From assembly GCA_963752745.1 (NCBI GenBank), contig CAVWAK010000047.1, positions 42,507 to 106,506 on the forward strand: DNA of 64,000 nt, in the 5' to 3' direction. Made by a program: the position numbers and the translations under genes. This DNA is from Thiogranum sp963752745. Lineage in GTDB: Bacteria > Pseudomonadota > Gammaproteobacteria > DSM-19610. Positions 45,100 through 52,452 of the stretch are shown piece after piece; position 1 is the first letter of the stretch; every line of letters begins with the position of its first letter. The notes under the pieces were generated by a model, which searched no databases, was not told where the DNA came from, and saw only the letters and a program-made list of their open reading frames with translations.

Positions 45100-45996
45100 A
45101 TGCTGGACGTCCTGTTTGAATCACAACTTAGCAGCTTGCCATTACTGGCACGCGGCAAGGTGAGGGATATTTACGCGGTGGGCGACGAGCATCTGCTGAT
45201 CGTAACCACCGACCGTCTGTCCGCATTTGATGTGGTGCTGCCTGACCCGATACCCGGCAAAGGGGCTGTTTTGACAGCAGTGTCCAATTTCTGGTTTGAT
45301 CGGACACGCTCCATTGTGCCTAACCATCTCGCGGATCTGGAGTTGGCGGACGTGCTGCCGGACGCCGCAGAGCGGGCCCAGGTGGAGGGGCGCGCCATTT
45401 TGGTGCGGAAACTCAAGACCTTGCCTGTGGAAGCCATTGTGCGTGGCTACCTGATTGGTTCAGGCTGGAAGGATTACCAGGCCAGTGGCAAGGTCTGTGG
45501 AATCAGCCTGCCGGCGGGACTGCGAATGGCTGACCGGCTCCCGGAGGCCCTGTTTACGCCGTCGACCAAGGCTGATGTCGGCGATCACGACGAGAATATA
45601 GATTTCGCTCGTACCGAAACGCTGTTGGGGGCAGAAATGGCCGCCAGGGTACGGGACGCCAGTTTGCAGCTTTACCGGCAAGCCGCCGATTTTGCCCTTG
45701 GACAGGGGATCATAATTGCGGATACCAAATTTGAGTTTGGGGTGGATGATCAGGGTGGCCTGGTGCTGATTGATGAGGCGTTAACGCCTGATTCGTCAAG
45801 GTTCTGGCCCCAGGAAGACTACTCCGTGGGCATCAGTCCGCCGAGCTTCGACAAGCAGTACGTGCGCGACTACCTGGAAACACTGGACTGGGACAAGACA
45901 CCGCCGGGACCGCAGCTGCCCGATGAGGTTATCCAGCGTACTGCCGGCAAGTATCGCGAGGCTCTACGGCGACTTACGGGCGGCGATTTGCCCTGA
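45100..45996 (+). CDS. purC: SAICAR synthetase (phosphoribosylaminoimidazole-succinocarboxamide synthase)
   Basis: PurC joins aspartate to CAIR using ATP. The start is ATG 45100, with GGGGGGA upstream. The 298-residue protein has ARGKVRDIYAVGDEHLL (ATP loop), VRGYLIGSGWKDY, and LVLIDEALTPDSSRFW. It is the longer type of PurC, near 300 residues, rather than the 237-residue E. coli type. It diverges from purEK across 140 bases, so the purine genes probably share a control region, but no PurR site could be picked out by eye. Confidence 0.95.
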   Translation: MLDVLFESQLSSLPLLARGKVRDIYAVGDEHLLIVTTDRLSAFDVVLPDPIPGKGAVLTAVSNFWFDRTRSIVPNHLADLELADVLPDAAERAQVEGRAILVRKLKTLPVEAIVRGYLIGSGWKDYQASGKVCGISLPAGLRMADRLPEALFTPSTKADVGDHDENIDFARTETLLGAEMAARVRDASLQLYRQAADFALGQGIIIADTKFEFGVDDQGGLVLIDEALTPDSSRFWPQEDYSVGISPPSFDKQYVRDYLETLDWDKTPPGPQLPDEVIQRTAGKYREALRRLTGGDLP

Positions 45997-46136
45997 TCTA
46001 CGTTAATTGTGACTGAATTCATTAATGTTTCTTGTTCAGTGCCGATACCGTCAGAAGATCGGGTATCCGGCCGTCCCGGATAACCTATAATCGTTGAAAC
46101 CCTGTCGGGTTTGTAAAAAATTTGGAGGCACAGACC

Positions 46137-46454
46137 ATGCGCACAATATCCAAGAAACTGGCTGGCTACCTGATGGCTGGTATATTAACTATCACAACAG
46201 CAACGTTCCCGATGGTGGCCGGGGCGGACAGCTTTGACTATATGGCCGAAGACGCCAGGCCCACCGGTGGTGAAATGATGGCGGATGCGTTCCTGATGCG
46301 CCCGTTCATGCTGGTGAGTACCGTGGTAACGACAGTGACCTTTATTGTTATGCTGCCCTTCAGTGCTCTTGGCGGTAATGTCGGCGAATCTGCCCAAACA
46401 CTGGTGGCTGAGCCTGCGGCTTATACCTTTACACGACCACTGGGTGAGCTGTAG
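46137..46454 (+). CDS. small exported membrane protein, conserved in gammaproteobacteria, unknown function
   Basis: A 105-residue protein. ATG 46137 is preferred because TTGGAGG lies 9 bases upstream; the ORF from 46122 would place the ribosome site inside the gene. It has a signal peptide (about 30 residues ending in VAGA), then MADAFLMRPFMLVSTVVTTV (hydrophobic) and a conserved GGNVGESAQTLVAEPAAYTFTRPLG tail. I recall similar uncharacterised short proteins in gammaproteobacteria. The gene ends inside a 20-bp palindrome and is followed by a strong terminator. Confidence 0.7.
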   Translation: MRTISKKLAGYLMAGILTITTATFPMVAGADSFDYMAEDARPTGGEMMADAFLMRPFMLVSTVVTTVTFIVMLPFSALGGNVGESAQTLVAEPAAYTFTRPLGEL

Positions 46455-46464
46455 CTACAGCTCA
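46445..46464. repeat. 20-bp perfect palindrome overlapping a stop codon
   Basis: A perfect palindrome with arms TGAGCTGTAG/CTACAGCTCA spans the stop codon at 46452-46454 of the upstream gene. It lies 13 bases before the terminator at 46478. It could be an RNA-processing or protein-binding site, or chance. Confidence 0.5.
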
Positions 46465-46477
46465 CTTCAAGCTGTTC

Positions 46478-46505
46478 AAAAACGGGGCCTGAGGCCCCGT
46501 TTTTT
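46478..46505. terminator. bidirectional Rho-independent terminator
   Basis: A 12-bp stem (AAAAACGGGGCC / GGCCCCGTTTTT) with a 3-base loop TGA, flanked by A and T runs, between converging genes at 46454 and 46504. The CPBP protease stop lies in its T-run. Confidence 0.9.
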
Positions 46506-46947
46506 ATTGGGTGAAGATCCAGATATACCCGCTGTTATAAAAAACATGCAGCAGGATGGGGGCGACCAGCCCACCTGTGCGATCCTTGAATAAACCGAAT
46601 ATCAGCGAAGGGACGAATACGCTTGCGGCCCACACTGGTGGGTGATTGATAAAGTGCAGGCCGGTAAATACCAGGCTGACAAGAATATTGGCGTGCGACA
46701 ATAGTCCAAGCCGCCAGGGTTTCAAATACCGGTGTGCCAGATCCTGCAGCAGACCCCGAAATACCAGCTCTTCCACGACAGGGTACAGCAGGGCCGGGTA
46801 TAGAAATCTGATTGGCTCACGTAGCGGCCAGCCAGGGACAGGTTCCGGCTGCAGCAGCAGGTACATGCCAAGCCACACCAGTAACGCGCCTGCAAGCGCG
46901 GCATAGAAAAGGGTGTCGTGCCAGAAATTCGGCCGGGTGGCGTGCAT
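46504..46947 (-). CDS. CPBP-family glutamic-type intramembrane protease, possibly MrtJ-like
   Basis: A 147-residue membrane protein with about four helices and the CPBP (CAAX/Abi) active-site motifs: EELVFRG near 59-65, with the catalytic Glu pair, a conserved His in TGLHFINHP near 98, and LLHVFYN near 133. The length and the order recall the short MrtJ protease tied to JDVT-CTERM sorting; this is a tentative guess. The overall reaction is peptide cleavage within the membrane. It does not share an operon with visible substrates, but the window has a PEP-CTERM-type protein at 157-1051. Confidence 0.75.
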   Translation of the reverse strand: MHATRPNFWHDTLFYAALAGALLVWLGMYLLLQPEPVPGWPLREPIRFLYPALLYPVVEELVFRGLLQDLAHRYLKPWRLGLLSHANILVSLVFTGLHFINHPPVWAASVFVPSLIFGLFKDRTGGLVAPILLHVFYNSGYIWIFTQ

Positions 46948-47035
46948 GCCGGAATCCTACTTGATTTGTGCTGTTACGGCACCTGCCATGTCTCAGGTAC
47001 AATCCGCGTTTCAATATCGTTACGGAGTGTTTGGT

Positions 47036-47422
47036 ATGTATGGATTCAGCGTACAAGTGGATTGTGGTTTCGATGAGGCAATCAGCAAGGTGACCGAGGC
47101 TTTGAAGACGGAGGGTTTCGGGGTACTGACTGAAATCGACGTTAAAGCGACGTTGAAGAAAAAAATCGATGTGGATCGCAAACCGTACACCATACTCGGT
47201 GCCTGTAATCCCGGACTGGCTAACCAGGCCATTAATGCTGACCCCGATATCGGCCTGCTGCTACCTTGCAATGTGCTGGTTCGTGAAGAAGATGATGGCG
47301 CTATCACAGTCGCTTTTATGGATCCGGCGGCCGTACTGGGCCTGGTGGAACAAAGCGGCGTTGAGCAGCTGGCCGGTGAAGTGCGTGCCAAGCTGGAGAA
47401 AGTGCGCGACCAGTTAGCCTGA
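47036..47422 (+). CDS. DUF302 domain protein
   Basis: A 128-residue cytoplasmic protein of the DUF302 family. ATG 47036 is chosen because GGAG lies 8 bases upstream. Family marks are FDEAISKVTEALKTEGFGVLTEIDV near the start, PYTILGACNPGLANQAI near the middle and LLPCNVLVRE. DUF302 proteins fold like a small alpha/beta domain of unknown role and are often seen in sulfur bacteria. It converges on an HDOD gene. Confidence 0.88.
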   Translation: MYGFSVQVDCGFDEAISKVTEALKTEGFGVLTEIDVKATLKKKIDVDRKPYTILGACNPGLANQAINADPDIGLLLPCNVLVREEDDGAITVAFMDPAAVLGLVEQSGVEQLAGEVRAKLEKVRDQLA

Positions 47423-48283
47423 TCAGGCTGCCTTGCTGTTGGGCAGCATCGCTGCCCTGGCTTCTTCGAGCTGGGCGTCGGCCTCGCTGGTGACCGGTTC
47501 CACAATGTCTACCGACAGGCCGGTGAGTTCCCAGGTGCCGGGCTCAAGTGCCGGTAACTGACCGGTGCCACTGCCGGTATTGTGTGCCATGCCACTGATA
47601 ACATCGGCAAGATGTATGCTTGCGGTTTCCAGTCGGTAGCGCTCAGCCGCTGATGGTTGATGATGGTGTCGGGCGGTCTCGATGAAACCTTCGGGCAGGT
47701 TCCAGGCAGACATTAGCTCGGCACCAACTTCGCAGTGGTCAAAACCAAAGACCTCGCGCTCTGCTATGTGCAGCGGTATGGATTGATCGGTGGCCAGCTG
47801 TAATGACTGACGGGAGTGCTCCGGTTTCTGACGGTAAAGCACCAGAGAGCCGATATCGTGTAGCAGACCCATTACAAAGCAGCGCTCTGTGTTCGGTGCG
47901 CGCAGGTAACGCGCCAGTATGCGTGCCACGATCCCGGTATACAGGCTGTGCTCCCAGAATTTATCCATATTGATGAGTTGATTCGGTATCCGGTTGAAGA
48001 CGCGGATAGCGCTCGAACCAAGAATCAGGTCGGTGAGCTCCAGGGTACCGATAATGGTGATAGCGCGTGAAATAGTATCGACGCGCGAAGGAAAGCCGTA
48101 GAACGAGCTGTTCACAATTTTCAATAAACGGACTGTCAGCGCAGGGTCATCGGCAATTACATCACCAATGTCAGAAGCCGAGGTGAGTGGATTATTGAGC
48201 AGCTCCATGGCGCGCATCACCACGCCGGGAAGCGAGGCCAGCTCAACGGTATCGTTTATCAGGTCTTTGGCGGCCGGATTCAT
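47423..48283 (-). CDS. HDOD domain protein
   Basis: A 286-residue protein with an HDOD domain over about residues 15-215: SLPGVVMRAMELLNNP, ADDPALTVRLLKIVNSSFYG, and MGLLHDIGSL, where HD is kept. HDOD proteins act in signalling, often with c-di-GMP or chemotaxis systems, as docking modules rather than clear phosphohydrolases. The C-terminal 70 residues are less conserved. Single gene, upstream gap 48284-48552. Confidence 0.87.
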   Translation of the reverse strand: MNPAAKDLINDTVELASLPGVVMRAMELLNNPLTSASDIGDVIADDPALTVRLLKIVNSSFYGFPSRVDTISRAITIIGTLELTDLILGSSAIRVFNRIPNQLINMDKFWEHSLYTGIVARILARYLRAPNTERCFVMGLLHDIGSLVLYRQKPEHSRQSLQLATDQSIPLHIAEREVFGFDHCEVGAELMSAWNLPEGFIETARHHHQPSAAERYRLETASIHLADVISGMAHNTGSGTGQLPALEPGTWELTGLSVDIVEPVTSEADAQLEEARAAMLPNSKAA

Positions 48284-48552
48284 TGGTCGTTATCCATAAC
48301 TGCATCCTGGCAATGTTATAGTTGACTAATAATCAGCCACTTAACTGCAGTGACTGAGTGTTGTCCGCAACGATTTTCAGTTCGTGAGGTCCAATTCTAC
48401 GGGCCGGGCACTTGGACTGTCGTCTAATGTTACTCATAAAGATATGATCTAACAATAATAAATACTGATGACTCCCGAATTTACAGTATCCGGGGTGTCT
48501 GAGAGAATAGCGCCCCAGTTTCTGCTTGTTATTGACCTTGGAGATAGACCCT

Positions 48553-48861
48553 ATGAAGAATTTACTTGCCGCCTCGCTGTCGGGATTTTTACTGGTAACT
48601 GCTAATGCCGCATTGGCTGGCGGTGATGCTGCTGCCGGAAAGGCAAAATCAGCTACTTGCGCGGGTTGTCATGGAGCCGCCGGTGTAAGTGCCAATCCGA
48701 TGTGGCCAAACCTTGCCGGCCAGAAAGATGCTTACCTGGTAAAACAGATGAAGGCTTTCCGTGATGGCAAACGTAATGACCCGATGATGTCACCCATGGC
48801 CAAGCCACTCAGCGATGCGGATATTGATAATCTGGCTGCGTATTACTCCAGCCTGAAGTAA
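48553..48861 (+). CDS. small periplasmic cytochrome c (class I)
   Basis: A 102-residue protein from ATG 48553, with TTGGAGA before it. Signal peptide (about 22 residues, cleaved at ALA), heme-binding CAGCH near residues 38-42 and an axial Met in MMSPMAK. It is close to cytochrome c553/c5-type small soluble cytochromes that carry electrons to terminal oxidases or from sulfur-oxidising enzymes. It is followed by a strong terminator shared with heme A synthase. Confidence 0.88.
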   Translation: MKNLLAASLSGFLLVTANAALAGGDAAAGKAKSATCAGCHGAAGVSANPMWPNLAGQKDAYLVKQMKAFRDGKRNDPMMSPMAKPLSDADIDNLAAYYSSLK

Positions 48862-48884
48862 GTGCGGCGAAAGCTGAGGTAACG

Positions 48885-48914
48885 AAAGCCCGGTTTTATA
48901 CCGGGCTTTTTTTT
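48885..48914. terminator. bidirectional terminator between cytochrome c and heme A synthase
   Basis: A 9-bp stem (AAAGCCCGG / CCGGGCTTT) with a 7-base loop and eight Ts. The stop codon of the heme A synthase gene (48896-48898, minus strand) sits inside the loop. Confidence 0.85.
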
Positions 48915-49987
48915 GTCCCGCCTGCCTGTAAGTGGTAATTAACCAGCAGAGCCAGGGTTAGCAGCACCAGCGCACCGGCCTGATGGGTGGCGGCCAATGG
49001 CACAGGTACGAGTAGCAGTAGCGTACTGATGCCCAGTCCGACCTGCGCAACAGCCATGAGCATGAGCAGATGTGCGGCAGTGAGAGCCGGGCGTGGCAGT
49101 GTTTGCCGCAACAGCTTTAACCAGAACACCAGGATGGCCAGGAATGTCGCGGTTGCCAGTACACGATGTACAAATTGTACCGTGGCAATATTCTCGAACA
49201 GATTGCGCCATCCCGGTTCAAGCATCCAGCCGGCCGGTGGCAACCACTGGTCACCCATGAGTGGAAACGTATTGTAGGCATGCCCGGCTTTAAGGCCGGC
49301 GACAAATCCACCAGAGCTAATGGTTATCGCTATCAGGGCGAGTAGAAAACCGGCAACCCAGCGGGTCGCTAGCGGCGTTGCCTGTGCAGATTTTTTCAGT
49401 ATCAGGCCAAACAGAATCCACAGCAGGTAGGCATAGATCACCAGGGCCAGGCCCAGGTGGGCAGTCAGGCGATACTGGCTGACATCAGGTTTATCAACCA
49501 GGCCGCTTTTCACCATGTACCAGCCCAGCAGGCCTTGCAGGCCGCCGAGGACAAAGGCAAAAGCCAGTTTCGGGATGAGTTTGGGCGTCAGCTTGCGTCG
49601 CCAGAGGAAGTACAGGAACGGGAGCAGAAATACCGTGCCGATGGAGCGACCGAGTACGCGGTGACTGAACTCGAACCAGTAGATCGATTTGAAACCGGCG
49701 AGATCCATGCCCACATTGATTTTCTGGTACTCGGGAGATTCTCGATACTTGGCGAAAACGCTTTCCCAGTCTTGCTGGCTGAGCGGTGGTACAGCACCGA
49801 ATATCGGATCCCATTCCACCATGGAGAGGCCGGAATCTGTCAACCGGGTTACGCCGCCGAGAATGACCATGGCGAATATCATGGCGCAGCAAATGGTGAG
49901 CCACGCTGCGACCTGGTGGCGGGATGTATCGTCGAGTTGTTGTGGAAATGCGGCCATTTGTCTCGAATGGTTATTAAAGTGGGACAT
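48896..49987 (-). CDS. ctaA: heme A synthase (COX15/CtaA)
   Basis: CtaA oxidises the methyl of heme O to give heme A for cytochrome aa3 oxidases. The 363-residue inner-membrane protein has about eight helices, with LGGVTRLTDSGLSMVEWDP near residues 44-62, EFSHRVLGRS, TAHLGLALVIY, QFVHRVLATAT and ATHQAGALV, which supply the conserved heme-binding histidines. The start (MSHFNNHSRQM) may instead be the internal Met11 (MAAFPQQLDD). Its 5' half is repeated, inverted and degraded, at 62664-63369. Confidence 0.94.
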   Translation of the reverse strand: MSHFNNHSRQMAAFPQQLDDTSRHQVAAWLTICCAMIFAMVILGGVTRLTDSGLSMVEWDPIFGAVPPLSQQDWESVFAKYRESPEYQKINVGMDLAGFKSIYWFEFSHRVLGRSIGTVFLLPFLYFLWRRKLTPKLIPKLAFAFVLGGLQGLLGWYMVKSGLVDKPDVSQYRLTAHLGLALVIYAYLLWILFGLILKKSAQATPLATRWVAGFLLALIAITISSGGFVAGLKAGHAYNTFPLMGDQWLPPAGWMLEPGWRNLFENIATVQFVHRVLATATFLAILVFWLKLLRQTLPRPALTAAHLLMLMAVAQVGLGISTLLLLVPVPLAATHQAGALVLLTLALLVNYHLQAGGTKKSPV

Positions 49988-50068
49988 TCTAGCTGATGTG
50001 TCTATGCTATGCTGCCGCAGGCTTTTTATACAAGGCCAAATTGAAAGTCTTTCTGGAGTCTGTCGCCC

Positions 50069-50581
50069 GTGCTAATGCGTAACCTGCTGATATTGATGCT
50101 CGCCGCTGCTGTTTTCTGGCTGGTTGCCGAGCGTATTGTGCGCGATCAACCGGTTGCAGAAAGCCCGGCAACCGTGCAGACAGAACTGGAGCCGATTGTT
50201 CCGCCAGCGACGAGCGGAACGCAGCAGCAGTTCGTTGCCGATATCAACGTGCACACCGTTGCAGAACTGGAGCTTCTGTTTGCTCGCGTGGAGCAGCTAC
50301 TTGAACGGCCGCGTGGCGCTGATGAAGAGCCATTGATTTCCGTGGTGTTGCACGGGCCGGAAGTCCAGTTTTTTGCGCTGCAGAACTATCAACAGTACAA
50401 GGATATCGTCGATCATGCAGCCAAGCTGTCTGCGTTGGGCGCTGTCGAAATCAGTATCTGCCGCACCCAGATGCGCGTCCGCGGTATTGGCCCGGACCAG
50501 GTACCGTCATTTCTCAATCAGGTGCCTTACGGACCCGGCGAGGTGGAACGCCTGATCGACGAAGGCTACGTTGTTATGTGA
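50069..50581 (+). CDS. membrane-anchored DsrE-like protein
   Basis: A 170-residue protein. The N-terminus is one transmembrane helix (residues 5-20), followed by a linker and a C-terminal alpha/beta domain (about 60-170) with ISVVLHGPEVQFFALQNYQQY and AVEISICRTQMRVRGIG, ending VPYGPGEVERLIDEGY. That layout resembles DsrE/DsrF-like sulfur-transfer folds. The domain keeps a single Cys (ICRT). Some members are involved in sulfur trafficking, but a function here is an inference. Its 3' end overlaps the antiporter gene on the other strand by 8 bases. A degraded inverted copy lies at 62120-62580. Confidence 0.68.
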   Translation: MLMRNLLILMLAAAVFWLVAERIVRDQPVAESPATVQTELEPIVPPATSGTQQQFVADINVHTVAELELLFARVEQLLERPRGADEEPLISVVLHGPEVQFFALQNYQQYKDIVDHAAKLSALGAVEISICRTQMRVRGIGPDQVPSFLNQVPYGPGEVERLIDEGYVVM

Positions 50582-51791
50582 GTCGCCTGTTCAGGCGCAT
50601 CAACAGCGGCTCGATGAGTGGCGCCTGAATAAACAGTGAAAACAGTACTACGCCGTAAGCGGTAGCTTGCACTGTCCACCAACCCTCGAGCTCGGTGGGC
50701 AATGACAGCACCAGGGCCAGCGTGACGGCGCCGCGCAAGCCTCCAATGGTCATAAAGAGTTTGAAGTCGGCGGATATTTTCTGCTGGCCCGGTATGACTG
50801 ATGCCAGGCTGCAGGCCGACCAGACGCTGATCAGGCGAGTCAACAGTGCCGCGCCAATACCTATCAGCATTGCCAGCCAGCGTTCCTCGAACATGTTAAC
50901 TGTGACAGTGGCACCGGCGAGCAGGAACAGTGCGCTGTTGGCGATCCAGCCCAGATTTTCCCACCACTCCGAGACTGCCGTATGGTGTTTCGCTGTGGTA
51001 ATTTCCAGGCTATGCCCAAGCCATAGCCCGCAAGCCAGGCAGGCCATGATTCCCGATACGTGCAGCTGGGTTTCGGCGAGAAGGTAAGCGCCGTAGGCAG
51101 CCAGCAGGCTGGTAATAACAGGTTGCTGGAGGCGCTGGGCCAGCCAGCCCGCGATCACTCCAACCACAAGTCCGGTGCCCAGGCCGCCAAACGCGAGAAT
51201 CAGAAACTCCCATCCTGCAGATGCCAGGTCGATGTGGCTGCTATCGGTTATTGCCACACCGGTCAGTAACATGAACAAAACAATGGTCGTGGCATCGTTA
51301 GTCAGACTTTCACCTTCCATCATTGTCAGCAGTCGCTTCGGGACGGGCAGGCGTTTGGCGATATCTGTGACTGCCACCGGGTCGGTTGCTGCCAGTAACG
51401 CGCCACAAATCAGGGCTGTGATCCAGGGAAAGCCGCTTGCATGACCGATGCCGTAATACAGCAGAGCAGCAGTGATCAGCGTGGATACCAGCAGAAACGG
51501 CAATGCCAGCAGCAGAACCGGTAGCAGGTTGCGTAGCAGCAGGCGCGCATTCAGGTGAATGGCGGATTCAAATATCAGTGCCGGGAGAAAAACAAAAAAT
51601 ACCAGATCGTGAAAATGGTACCAGCGCAGGCCGGTATCGAAGCCGGCACTGACGATGAGTTGTGCCCCGGCAAAACCGCCGGCCACCAGTGCGGCACTGA
51701 ATGGCAGGTGCAGGCGTCGTGCCACCGGCTCCAGCAGCAGTGCTGTGAGCAGCATGGCCATTACTATCAGCGCGATGGAGCTTATCGGCAT
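50574..51791 (-). CDS. Na+/H+ antiporter, CPA1 family
   Basis: A 405-residue membrane protein with about 12 helices. FLPALIFESAIHLN (near 73-86) and ATDPVAVTDIAKRLPVPKRL plus EGESLTNDATTIVLF (near 135-170) match the NhaP/CPA1 core with the ND pair that binds the cation. It is shorter than eukaryotic NHEs and lacks a long cytosolic tail. It exchanges Na+ or K+ for protons to hold pH and ion balance. Downstream of two small genes and overlapping the DsrE-like gene's end. Confidence 0.9.
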   Translation of the reverse strand: MPISSIALIVMAMLLTALLLEPVARRLHLPFSAALVAGGFAGAQLIVSAGFDTGLRWYHFHDLVFFVFLPALIFESAIHLNARLLLRNLLPVLLLALPFLLVSTLITAALLYYGIGHASGFPWITALICGALLAATDPVAVTDIAKRLPVPKRLLTMMEGESLTNDATTIVLFMLLTGVAITDSSHIDLASAGWEFLILAFGGLGTGLVVGVIAGWLAQRLQQPVITSLLAAYGAYLLAETQLHVSGIMACLACGLWLGHSLEITTAKHHTAVSEWWENLGWIANSALFLLAGATVTVNMFEERWLAMLIGIGAALLTRLISVWSACSLASVIPGQQKISADFKLFMTIGGLRGAVTLALVLSLPTELEGWWTVQATAYGVVLFSLFIQAPLIEPLLMRLNRRLT

Positions 51792-51845
51792 GAGGTAAAC
51801 GATCTGCGTGGATGTGCAGGTTTGACCGTTTCCTCTACCCGGGGT

Positions 51846-52112
51846 TCACAGCAATTCAGCGCGATCAACTTGTCCGTAGCGATCCAGCGTAAGCCGCAGG
51901 TGTCCCTGGCAGGGGATACGCCCGGCGATGCGGCCAGAGCCTTCCATGAGGATTTCCTCGAACTGAACAAAGGCTATGACGTGATGATCATTCTGCTCGA
52001 TAATTTCGTAGTTCATCGACTGGTTGTCGATCCAGCCATTCTGTGAGCAGAAGGCGGTTAATTCACGGCATGACAGCAGGTAACGCTCAATGTTTTGCAT
52101 TAAGTAGTGCAT
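51846..52112 (-). CDS. small conserved hypothetical protein
   Basis: An 88-residue soluble protein (start MHYLMQNIERYLLS). The middle strand-rich part (HHVIAFVQFEEILMEGSGRIAGRI) and the C-terminal LRLTLDRYGQVDR look like a small beta-sheet domain. I do not recognise the family. Its start lies 2 bases after the stop of another small gene on the same strand, so the two form an operon with each other. Confidence 0.65.
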   Translation of the reverse strand: MHYLMQNIERYLLSCRELTAFCSQNGWIDNQSMNYEIIEQNDHHVIAFVQFEEILMEGSGRIAGRIPCQGHLRLTLDRYGQVDRAELL

Positions 52113-52114
52113 GG

Positions 52115-52309
52115 TTATGAATGATGGGTAACGTCATCCTCAAACAGATCCGGATCATTCGGCTGTGCCATAAGGTACGCGCGCCGGGTATCTTCGGATT
52201 CAAAATAAATTTTTAACATAGCCATCCCGCTGCCTTCAACAACAAACGGGTGGTGCTCCAGGTCGGTGACCTTGTTACCGGTCATCGGGTCAATAGTGGT
52301 CACGATCAC
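52115..52309 (-). CDS. small conserved hypothetical protein, GTG start
   Basis: A 64-residue protein. GTG 52309 is chosen as start since GGAGG lies 6 bases upstream (52316-52320); a longer frame reaches 52426 but has no ribosome site. It reads MIVTTIDPMTGNKV, then VVEGSGMAMLKIYFESEDTRR and an acidic tail. No domain recognised. Paired with the 88-residue gene, 2 bases downstream. Confidence 0.6.
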   Translation of the reverse strand: MIVTTIDPMTGNKVTDLEHHPFVVEGSGMAMLKIYFESEDTRRAYLMAQPNDPDLFEDDVTHHS

Positions 52310-52452
52310 GCTGCGCCTCCTTCCGGGCGATGCGTGCGAACCTCCGGCCCGGATGTCGGTGATCTGGAAAAAGTATAGATGGCTTTTGAGCGCCTGCAAG
52401 GTGGCGGGCACCGTTATTGGCGTCAAAGTTCAGACACCGCAAGCAGTGGTGG

